A stretch of 60,000 nt of DNA from Hydractinia symbiolongicarpus (Eukaryota > Cnidaria > Hydrozoa > Anthoathecata > Hydractiniidae): contig NC_079879.1 in the NCBI RefSeq assembly GCF_029227915.1, positions 18,974,001-19,034,000 of the forward strand. The letters run 5' to 3'. The notes beneath the pieces are model-generated. The model did no database searches. It was not told the origin of the DNA and saw nothing but the letters and a program-made list of their open reading frames with translations. The position numbers and the translations under genes are program-made. This document shows, in pieces, positions 50,801-60,000 of the stretch (position 1 is its first letter; every line of letters starts with the position of its first letter).

Positions 50801-51671
50801 CGAAATATACTAGAAAGCAATAAGTTGAAATCATTTTTAGTTGATCAAATGTTATTTCTTCTACATTTCACTTTTTAGCATCTGTTTGTTTTTCTTTTTG
50901 AAAATCAAAACAAACAATGCATAGGACACATACTTTTGGTTTTCTTCCACTTTTTAAAACTTTAAAATACTTGAACATATCAACAGCGTATTTTCTCCGT
51001 AAAGATTTGTTTCTTATGTTACCAAGGCCTGTTGCCTTGGGCACGCAAAATCGAAGTTGCAATGCTTTTGTGAATGTGTTCAAATTACCGCGTTATGCAA
51101 ATTGACTGACACTTCCGGAAGACCTTAATATGAAAAATTGATATAAATTTGTAGTTATTATTGCATGTTTAGTCGAAATTCCACCAAAATGAAATTATGT
51201 AAGCTCTCCTGTGCTAAGAGATGTTTGAGATTTTTAGCTGTCATTGAGCGGAAAGAGTAAATTGACATGTTTTGTTTTTATTATCGCAAGAGGTTTATTT
51301 TCAGCGCAAGAAATGTATTAATAGCCACTGTTATAATTTCGCAATAATTTTTTACAAAGAATATATAATATAAGTTTATTTTAAGCACTGTAAATATAAT
51401 ATAGATACACGTATTTTTTAAAGAAAAACCTTTTTAAGAAATCAGGGGCTGAAGCTTCTAAGAAATAAACTTTTACTGGACTTTTCTTAGCTCCAAAAAT
51501 AACTTTAGCTATAATAAAATGGCAATTTTCACATTCTTTGTGAAAAAAAAAAATGTTTTCTTCAAATACGAGTTTTAGTACTTCTATCTTACTCAAAATT
51601 TATCGTAGATTCCGAATCTGAAATCGGGTTTTCTCAAAAACTTATCTAATCTGAGATATTTCACTTTAGAT

Positions 51672-51695
51672 AAAAAAAAAAAAAAAAAAAAAAAA
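51672..51695. repeat. Homopolymer A run (24 nt)
   Basis: An uninterrupted A run about 210 bp upstream of the Mutator-like fossil. It does not look like a retroposon tail of any recognised element here. Confidence 0.9.
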
Positions 51696-51906
51696 TTGTT
51701 ACCATACATCTCCTCATCTTTGGACTCGTTTTCGCTGAAAAAAACGCAAACGACAGCGGCAGTTTTATGGGGCCTAAAAGAGGCAGTCTGTGATTTGTAC
51801 ACTGTGTGTATAGCCGAGTTTTTAGTTATATATTGAAGGAACAAGCCCAGCTAAGTGGTGTGACTGTTGTTCTAGAAATTGAGTTTTACATAGGGATTGT
51901 TTTGAA

Positions 51907-52601
51907 ATGGGAAAGGAAGATAAAAAAAGAAGGAAAACTGGAGGTGCAGGGCGTTGTACGAAGCAGAAGAGTCAGAGGTTATATGCTAGAAAAGGAGCCT
52001 AAATAAAGAAAAAAAGATGAAAAAAACTGCAACAGAGGAGGACAGACAAACTTTAAATCAGCATCTTGAGTCAAATATTGATAAAACTGTAAGAGAAACT
52101 GTTTCAGTCCTACAACTCGCCCCCCCCCCCCCCTAAAGTAGTAGATATAGACAGAACATCAAAATATTTCAGGATTTAGATTGTTAGAAATGTCCATTTT
52201 GTCAAACGTGCTATCGTTATTTGCGTGTCCGGACTGTTTCGAAAAATGTTCCATACGATTGACTGACGATGCCGAGAAAAAAAATCGATTTGCTAGGTAT
52301 TTGAAAATTCACTGTGAAAATTGTACATTTTCTCATGGATTCTATACCTCTCCTGTGGTAACTACCAGTAAGGATGATAGACGTAGAGGCATGCCTACTA
52401 TGAAAGTTAACGCAAAAGCTGTTATATGGTTTTCGTAATATTGGAGTTGGATATTCCCTGCTATCTAAATTATGTGGTTATTTAAATATGCCTCCACCGA
52501 TGAACCAAGCTGGCTATGATAACATGTCCAACAAAATCAAAGCAGCCTTAAAATGTGTTGCTAAAAAAAGCATGACTGATGCAGCAGCTGAGCTACATTA
52601 A
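51907..52601 (+). pseudogene. Mutator-like transposase fossil, N-terminal part
   Basis: The head MGKEDKKRRKTGG is a basic start as seen in this family. After stops and frame slips comes the domain entry GFRLLEMSILSNVLSLFACP with CPDC and CENC zinc-ligand pairs. A one-base insertion near 52424 moves the next part to another frame: FRNIGVGYSLLSKLCGYLNM, then PPPMNQAGYDNMSNKIKAAL, and a stop at the end of AAELH. The order and motifs resemble the Mutator-like transposase domain proteins common in cnidarians. No intact ORF or terminal repeats were seen. A poly-C run at about 52120-52134 lies in the middle. Confidence 0.6.
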
Positions 52602-53461
52602 GTCCTAAAATAAAAACCTCCAGCTTCATAAGATGTTCCTTCTTTTTCGACAATCTTCTCATCTCGTTTTTTTTTGGAATGCCGGAGCTTCACGACATCA
52701 ATTTAATATTTTACTGTTCTATTTTATAACAATTTTAATCAACTTATGCTTATTTATCTGATCAGTCGGGTGTCATTTCAGAACCGTTAATCCGTTTTTC
52801 TTGAAATTTTCACAGTTTGTTGTTAGATGTTTACTCTATGGCCTAATACTGTATTTTAAGCCATTTTAGCTACAGATATAATTTTTCGAGAGGATTCCCT
52901 GCAAATTTTGTACCACGAAAGGACTTTAAGAAATTTCACATGCTGTAACACAGACGCAATACAAATAGTGTTAGGTCATAGATCAGGATATATTCCTCTC
53001 CAATTTTCAAATCATTTTAACTTTCCGTTTTGAAATTATTACCCGACCGGTTTCGTCTATAAAGCGGTCATAAATCGCCATTGTGAGAGCGCCATTATGG
53101 TTTTTTTTTGGACTTTTGATTGTTTCAGTTTTTTTTTATTGTTCAAATCAGTTTAATGTAAAAAAACATAAGAAAAGTGTAGTTTTGAGAAACATTGCTT
53201 CATTATAGTGAATCCACCTTAAGTTATCAAATTGCGCACGTGTTTACAAAACAACTCGTGAGCATTTTGCGCTAAAAGCGGAAATTGCAGTCAAATGTGA
53301 AGAAACTTTAGAAACACGCACATCGAAAAGCTAAAAACACATCGACAACAGCATGCTTTAGTTGTTTTTACTTCTTTATAAATTCAAGATACAAACTGAT
53401 AAATACGAATTAAAGAAACACGACAGAGTAACGCAAGAGAAGATGACGGTCACATCCAAGT

Positions 53462-56400
53462 TCACCAAGATTCGGGTGGCAACATGTGATCTACTTGCAG
53501 AGATATGCTGCCATTCTCGTTAAGTGAAGCATAGAAATACCCCTTCGCTTTCATTACTCCTTCTTCTTTAATCTTCTTCACAATTTTACCATAATTAGGA
53601 TCGGAAGATTCAATCCACTTTTGAAAGGTTTTCTTCTTATCATATACTAACAAGGGCGAGTCATCTTCCCGAAAACTTAAAGGGACTTGAACTTTCACTT
53701 TAAAAGTTGTTTTTTGGGGGGCATCTTTCCCAGTTGTCATGGTGCAATTTTCTTTTTTGAAATTGATTGTTGTAGCCACGCCAGGTCCTTTAAGTTCAAC
53801 ATCGATTTTCCCTTTTTTCTTTTCACTACAGTCTTTCTTATGCTTTTTCCAGTGCTGCAGTTGGCAGTCCCTATTGCAATAATATGCTACCAAACACCTA
53901 CAACACCTCTTCTTGGCATCATTCTTGCCACATTGATAACATTTACCTAACTGGCCACTTGATTTAGCTTCTTGTCGCTTTTTATCACCAATCAAGAATC
54001 CGGCTTTCGAAAAAAGCTTCTGTCCTTCTGGCAGTAATTTTGCCATAGAATTCGGTGAGACGCCATCATTGTCTTGAATTGACGGATCGGCGCCATTTTC
54101 AATAAGAAAATCTAGCACATAGTACCTTCTAATCATAATGTTCTCATGTAAAGGCGTACACCCAAATCGGTTTTGAGTGTTTGGGTCAGCTCCTGCTTCT
54201 ATTAAGATTCTCGCAAGTTTCAGTGTTTCTTTTATATTGCCAAATGCTGTAACACAGTGGTATAACACTGAATATCCTGCCACGTCCTTGGCATGGATAT
54301 TGCCACCCTCCGCAATCAACACTTTTAGAACATCACAATATTTATTCTCGTTTTTACCAGCAGACGGCTGGACTAGTCTCGCGCCTTGCACCACACAAAT
54401 CATAGCATTAAAAGACATCAGAGTTTCTCGTTTCTCCATTAATTTGCGTTTATCCGCGCACTCTTTCAAAGCCTTTTTTACTAAAGGCAAGTTAGCATCA
54501 AAACACAACTTGTGAAAATAAGACAGATTGCCTGGATGGAAGTCCATGCCACTCGACCACTGATTTCTTAACTTTTGAGAAGCATTTCCTACAAAGAGAA
54601 GACACCAGAAGAATCAATACACTCAGCCTGAACATTAAAAATACAGTTGCATGGTAACGTAATAAAGGCTGTCTGTCGAAGGGTCAATTATGCATAGTCA
54701 TTCTCAAAGGGGCTACAAAACGGCTCAAGGAAGATCTCCGTCATTGATGTTGCTTTCCATCCTCGCATGTTCCGGTTAACATTGTGTATTAACTGGAGGT
54801 AGATTTTATAGTATAGATTTTAAAGTTATTGTATGTATGTGCCGAATTTCGAAAAAAATAATTGGCTAGCTATGTCAAAACGTTTAAAATTTCTTTTATC
54901 AGAAAACTTAATTAAAAAGCATAGTAAGTGCTTATAAAGAATAAATTATGGATATTGAATATTTGTCAAAGATATCCAAGATGATTTAAGACTAAAAACT
55001 TGACTTTCGTGTTAGTCACTGAAGTCAAAAATCAACAGCTTGTTTTGTAGCCCCTTTAATATGACATCTTTGAATCGTAAAAAACTTTTATAAAAAAGCT
55101 TAACAAAATGATGAAAATTTGAGACAAAAAATTTACCTAAGAGAGTAAAAACTGCAGCAGAAAAATACTTTAAGTTTTCCACGTTTTTCCTGAGACAAAA
55201 ACACTTCCAGGTTTGCAGGCTGATACCCCGTATAGGGTAGAAACTTTCGCGGTAAACACTTTATCAGAACCTAGACTTGCGCGAAGTTTTTTTCCGTAAA
55301 ACACGCTAAAGTTGGTCAACTGCCAAACTTTGTGAGCCGTGTGGCACTCAGCTATTAAAAAAACGCAAAAGTTTAGTCCAGTGGGAAAAAAAACTAAAAC
55401 AATTTTTCTCTCTGTTAACATCGGCACTTTAAAACTGCAGCGACATTGTTTTTTTTTGTTTTGATTTTTCGATTGTTTTTCATTGAAACATGAAACTGTT
55501 TTCTCAGTGTTCTGCTTTTCTTAGGAAACTATTAAGAACGTTTTATCTTCCATCTATTTGGGGACATGATTAAAGTTGAATTTCCCCTCAAAAACGAAAT
55601 AGAATGGATCGGAACGGACAATTATAATTTCTAGTATCTAATTGGTTGATAAAAACTTTGGCGGACAGGAACGGAAAAAAATATGAAAACAAATGAGTCA
55701 ATCAAATTAAAATATTTTTCTCCTTTCGATTTTATCATAACACTCACTGTGTTATGTCACCTTTTCAAAGTACTACACAAGTGATAAAAATTCTCAATTC
55801 TGAAATTGTTTATTTCCGTGAATTATATGAAACTCTTGAATTCGCGAAAACAAATTCCTAAACTTTTACGGTGATTTTGATGTCGCTACAAATTGCTTAG
55901 AAAAAAAATTACAAACCTTTTAACGGAGATTGATCGCCATCATCGTAAATATCTTCTTTGGATGTTTTATCTTTTGTCAACATTTGTGTAAACATATCAA
56001 TGAATGATTCTTTTTCAAGTTCTTTTTGTTCTTCAATAACCGTTTTCATGAACTTCTTTGAATCATTTGCAGTCATAACTCCCGCCTGCTGCATTTTTTC
56101 ACATGTTTTACGAAGCTGCTCAGATTGACTATTGAACGAAGATAGAAAATTATATAATATTAATATCAATGGAAAAGCATAAAAACGGAAGCCTTGTAGA
56201 TATGAATCAAACAGGGAAGATGAACAAATTGTCCTGTATAATCTTACCCAGGTAAACAATAAACATTAAAAGAGTAAATTAAGGAATTGATACAGATCTT
56301 GCTAAAAATAATTTTTAGGGTATAAATCAGGGGTCCATAAATTTCCAGAAAATTTCCAGGCTAAACCCAAATAGTTTATAGTAAAAAAAGACATGTATTT

Positions 56401-57874
56401 TTGAATTACTTTTGATTTAACTTGGGTATTTTGACAAAATTAGCCTATCTAGCTAAATTCATGCGCCAAATATTACTTCATTTATTAAGTCACATTGGAT
56501 TAAAAATTTAAAAAATTATCTATACATACCTTAATGCTGCATATTTTGGATCAAATATATCTTTAGCCAATTTATATTCCATTTTATGCATGTATGACCA
56601 GAAACAATCTTCGGTTAATAAATTTTAGTTGTTCTAAAACAAAAAATGCAAGTAGTATTTAACAACCACATATAGCTATCTGGCCATTCAATGTGATGTA
56701 ACATATAACTTGAAGATCTTTCAAAAGTATAATTTTATTGATATATTGATTTCAAAGATCATTTCCATTGAGAATGCTGATACAAAAGTAATATTTTTTT
56801 AAAGATAAAAATTGTATTAGATTACTTCCTCCTTGTATTACATTCTTGTGTGACTTGACCTAAATTGCACAAACAAGTGTTTCTTATATTCTTCAATATT
56901 TGTATATACACAGATTTGTGTGAATAGAACTATGTGTGATGCAAAGTTGACTTCAAAACAAGAAAGGCATAACCTTATTTTAAACAAAGAATCAATAAAA
57001 ATAATGTCTGTTAGGACCATATGCAAGAAGACAGGCTTTTTAATTCACTGCACCACTAAGTAATTGTCAGAGCGAATGCTGACATGTTAACAAAAAACTT
57101 TTATTGCTAACTAAGCTAGAATGTTACTTGAACTTAAGTTGTCGTGAATATTGATTGTAAGCGAAAATTGTGTTCCATACCTGTTACTGTATCAATAAAT
57201 TTTGGACCTTCACCAAAGTTTAGTGCATTGTCAAAGGTGTAGCTACACAACTAACATAAGAAAGATGTACAATCTACTCATCTCATTGTTTCAGTCACCT
57301 GCAGCTAGCTATATGTAGTTACTTCTACTTTATAAATAGGTAGCCAAAACAACAGAGAGTACAAAAATTATGATAATAAATGCAACACACAAAAGCAACA
57401 ATGTTGGCTAATTATAAAGACATTTAATATGAAACTACAGGAAAACCCAATGCGTAAAATACCAAAATACTACTGGCTAGTTAGTTGCCTGCTTCTTACT
57501 ATGTACTTTTTTAAATCCTAATGTTAGTTTGTTTATGTTTGTTTAACATTGATCTATGGCTAAAAAAGGTGCAGATATATTATTAAACATGTAAAAACAT
57601 ATAAAACAAATGTCCAAACCCAAAAACGAAAACTTTTAAATTAAATACTGTACATACTGAACAAAATGTATCTATTTTTGAATAATACTATTAAATAAGT
57701 AGAAAATCATAAGTAATATTCATTAACAGGTTGTTTAGCTATATTCTTGCAACAAAAAGTGAGTATAATTTCTTATACCTTAATCTTCTGAGTGGTCTGA
57801 GTGTTACTATGCGTTATCCAAAATGTGCAAGGATGGAGAGTAACACCAATGACAGAAATCTCACTCAAAACCAT
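53462..57874 (-). CDS. Ankyrin-repeat and MYND zinc-finger protein with an unrecognised N-terminal region (five exons)
   Basis: Coding exons on the minus strand: 57874-57779, 57250-57181, 56608-56530, 56128-55917, 54588-53462. All are GT-AG and the phases close (96+70+79+212+1127 = 1,584 nt; 527 residues). The N-terminal 165 residues (start MVLSEISVIGVTLHPCTFW) match nothing I recognise; part is helical and charged (KKFMKTVIEEQKELEKESF). Ankyrin repeats lie at about residues 235-335 (IEAGADPNTQNRFGCTPLHE, IENGADPSIQDNDGVSP). A MYND finger follows at about 369-406, with CYQC, CCRC, YYCNRDCQ and HWKKHKKDC giving a full C6HC ligand set. MYND domains bind proline-rich partners. A conserved-looking C-terminal segment with an FQKWIESSDPNYG motif ends the protein. 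The first exons have only moderate support; the last exon is certain. The acceptor at 56609-56610 has a weak pyrimidine tract. Confidence 0.85.
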
Positions 57875-58550
57875 TTTACAGCCTTCTCTTTAAGGATATG
57901 ATAATCCCTTTTGACACAATCCGTATGACTAAAATATTACCAAATCATGACATGAAAATTATTTTTGAAATGTGTTCTAAAGATAAATGAATCTCGTACA
58001 ATGTTGTATTTCATTTACAAGGAATTTCCAAAAAGGAGAAACAAATTGGAATTAATAAATACACCCTTGGCCCTTTGATAACTACTTCCCCCTCAGAAAA
58101 AATGGTCAAATTACTCTTATTTACATCTCCATTATCACTTTGCTCTATTTTTTTAATGACTGGCCAAATGCAACCCCTCTGGTTGGATTTGGCCAGTACT
58201 TAACTATAGCTACATTAGCTAGCTAGCTAGCTATGCTTTTAAATTATTTTTAACTGAAAATCGCAAATAATCGACTTCACACAGGCCGGTAAATATCAGA
58301 GTGTGTTTATGATGTTTACAATATTTGATGTTTTTATTTGCAAACTGACTAACCCTTAAAGGCATTCCTGCGTACAAAATGATACTACGCCAATCAACTA
58401 TAAAAGCAAGAATAGAAAATCAGACATTCGTACCGTTTACGTATTTACATCTCACGTGCATACACTTAACATTCACTTTTCAGACCATGTATAAATGACG
58501 TAATGTATCGGTATGAGCGCGTGTGATTGGTTGCCTTTATTTGTCTCATA
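57875..58550. promoter_or_regulatory. Intergenic region between divergent gene starts, with CRE-like, E-box and CCAAT motifs
   Basis: The 676 bp between the ANK-MYND start codon (minus) and the candidate first exon at 58551 (plus) hold CACGTG at 58453-58458, TGACGTAA at 58496-58503 and an inverted CCAAT (ATTGG) at 58526-58530. All three lie within 100 bp upstream of the plus-strand ATG. The motifs are seen in the sequence; promoter function is inferred. An (AGCT)n run lies further inside. Confidence 0.4.
58217..58232. repeat. (AGCT)n short run
   Basis: Four AGCT units; further AGCTAGCT words occur at about 58900-58918. Confidence 0.85.
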
Positions 58551-58608
58551 ATGGCCGCTCTGTTTGCACACAGTTGCTTCCCGTCTAGCATTTTTGACGA
58601 AAATTTTG
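58551..58608 (+). CDS. Probable first coding exon of an unidentified gene continuing to the right
   Basis: An ATG opens 19 codons (MAALFAHSCFPSSIFDENF) and ends in phase 1 at a G|GTAATA donor. Promoter-like motifs sit just upstream and the start is preceded by CATA. The orientation is divergent from the ANK-MYND gene. A possible second exon begins after a TTTTAG acceptor at about 59010 and stays open to the TGA at 59241-59243. That stretch shares blocks with non-coding sequence near 4385, so I do not join it with confidence. I do not recognise the protein. It could also be a chance ORF. Confidence 0.35.
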
Positions 58609-60000
58609 GTAATATAGCAAGGGAAATGTGCCAGGTATTATTCTTAAGGGTTCTTCTCCATCATTGTTAAGTTTAGCTACCCTGCAGTATTTACTATAAG
58701 CTGTATGCAAATTATTTTTTATCATGCACAGAAGCCAGCCAGGGTATTTCCTCCAAACATCAACACTCCTAAATTTCTTCATCGTATTTAATGTTTTGAC
58801 TTTCTGTTGACTTGATAACAATAGACAGATAAACTTTAGAATATATAGCTATGAAAAATATATACATATTTTTTAAATGGCATTGCGGGATGTGTGGTAG
58901 CTAGCTATAATAGCTAGCTTACCGTATCTGTACGTAAAAATTAACATTTTTAAAAAGTATGTAGTTGCCTATCTGTGTTGCAGTATTTGATGTTATTCGT
59001 TTACTTTTAGTGTTTAGCTTTTTTGACTCTGACATCTGCCTGGCAGGGAAAAAATGCTTAAGCTTGGACCAGACAGAGATCTTTTGTATGGATTTCTTCT
59101 CACAGAAACATCGTTGGAGCAGATTGATGCCTTGTGATTTATTTGAATCCATTTATAGTATTACCAATGCCTTTGTATGGATAAATGGACTGAAGATGGC
59201 CTCGTTTCACGTATCGTTTCCATTTTTTTCCAAAACACCCTGATGTTGGAAATGTACACAAAGGAAACCGTCTATAAGATGCTCAAAAATTCTTGTTCTC
59301 TAAACAAGTGTATTTGCCAGTTGGACCAAGCCTACAAATCAGGGATTCCGTGATAAAGGTATTCCTTTTTTCTGCCAATTTTAAGTAGCACCATAAAGGG
59401 ATGCTGTGTTCTATTATAGTATACCAGTTCAAATAAGGCTGGGCTGTCATAAATATGTTCTAGTTTCCATATTTTGAATGCATGACCAGTTTTGCTAAAA
59501 AATAAATTTGAAAAAAAACTCCCAGAAAAAGTTTTTTTGCACCTTACAGTCAAAGTCAATGTCAATTCCGGGCAATCTCACCATAAAAAAAACTGTCATG
59601 CATATGATGACTTCAGATATTACTATACAAACTCTAGAACTGCTTTCAATATACATGTACAGACACTGTGTTTAAAAAATGTATAAATTTCTTTAGTAGG
59701 CATTTTATATACCTTATTTGATTCTGGGTTTTTTTACGTATTAGAAAGCATGCTCATGTATACAAAAAGCTTTTTGTAAACATTGGCAAATCATTTAAAG
59801 GTATAGCTGGCCAAAAATTAAAAAATTAATTTTATTTCTACCTATCTGTAACAATACTACTTTAGTTGATGTTTTGCGAAATTAATAACTTTAAATGTTA
59901 GCTTTTTAGCATGGCAGCTACCCTCAATTAATGCCAGTTTACTTTTAGTGTGTTGATATGTTTGATAGGCACTTAAATTTGATATTCCAGTTAAGTATGC
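58609..60000. other. Right-edge sequence, probably intron of the gene starting at 58551
   Basis: AT-rich. A frame open from 58965 to 59243 follows a TTTTAG acceptor and could continue the 58551 exon in phase. It shares two blocks with the SUCLG1 intron near 4385-4475, which argues for a dispersed repeat. Nothing else was recognised. Confidence 0.35.

Larger units (their letters stand above)
47613..51906. other. Gene-poor intergenic DNA
   Basis: Apart from the palindrome at 47771 I see only AT-rich sequence and short chance frames. A donor-like AAG|GTAAGTGC on the minus strand near 49876 could end a 5' untranslated exon of the TRAF-like gene, but nothing proves it. Confidence 0.5.

Noticed and set aside
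1-60000. CRISPR arrays, operons or bacterial insertion sequences
   Set aside because: The window is plainly intron-rich animal DNA; tandem repeats here lack constant-length unique spacers.

Overview
This is a eukaryotic nuclear window from an AT-rich, intron-rich animal genome, most likely a cnidarian and possibly a hydrozoan. The basis is short coding exons joined by GT-AG introns, proteins close to metazoan families, many small inverted-repeat elements, tRNA-like SINE heads and decayed LINEs. The species call is inference; no marker gene settles it.

Layout. (1) Positions 653-5830, minus strand: the first four coding exons of mitochondrial succinyl-CoA ligase alpha subunit (SUCLG1); the rest lies beyond the left edge. 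(2) Positions 6134-36644, plus strand: a complete RRP5/PDCD11 ribosome-biogenesis gene, which I rebuilt as 48 phase-consistent coding exons (1,766 residues: S1 repeats, acidic linker, HAT repeats). It starts 303 bp from SUCLG1 in head-to-head orientation. (3) Inside the RRP5 intron at 25153-28945, on the opposite strand: a complete two-exon rhodopsin-like GPCR gene (26188-27725). (4) Positions 38412-45143, minus strand: a three-exon gene for a 782-residue TRAF-like protein with a long disordered N-terminus, a coiled coil and a C-terminal MATH/TRAF-C domain, but no RING. It converges on RRP5. (5) Positions 53462-57874, minus strand: a five-exon gene for a 527-residue ankyrin-repeat plus MYND zinc-finger protein. 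(6) Position 58551 onward, plus strand: a probable first coding exon of an unidentified gene, divergent from gene 5.

Introns and intergenic DNA are packed with mobile DNA: a decayed LINE whose reverse transcriptase carries a PHD-like C4HC3 finger (9885-11580); a CR1/L2-like LINE relic (46470-47612); a Mutator-like transposase fossil (51907-52601); a Tc1/mariner-like 1.44-kb non-autonomous element with TA flanks (8360-9795) that carries a 53-bp satellite array and a second inverted-repeat element; a 569-bp element with 12-bp TIRs and a 6-bp target duplication (14081-14649); other foldbacks; and three tRNA-like SINE heads.

The host genes are ordinary cellular functions (TCA cycle, rRNA processing, signalling) and do not form an operon-like unit. 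The features that best repay a second look are the nested GPCR, the SUCLG1/RRP5 shared promoter, the RING-less TRAF-like protein, the ANK-MYND protein with an unrecognised N-terminal region, and the composite transposon structures. I saw no clear sign of a wholly new system.
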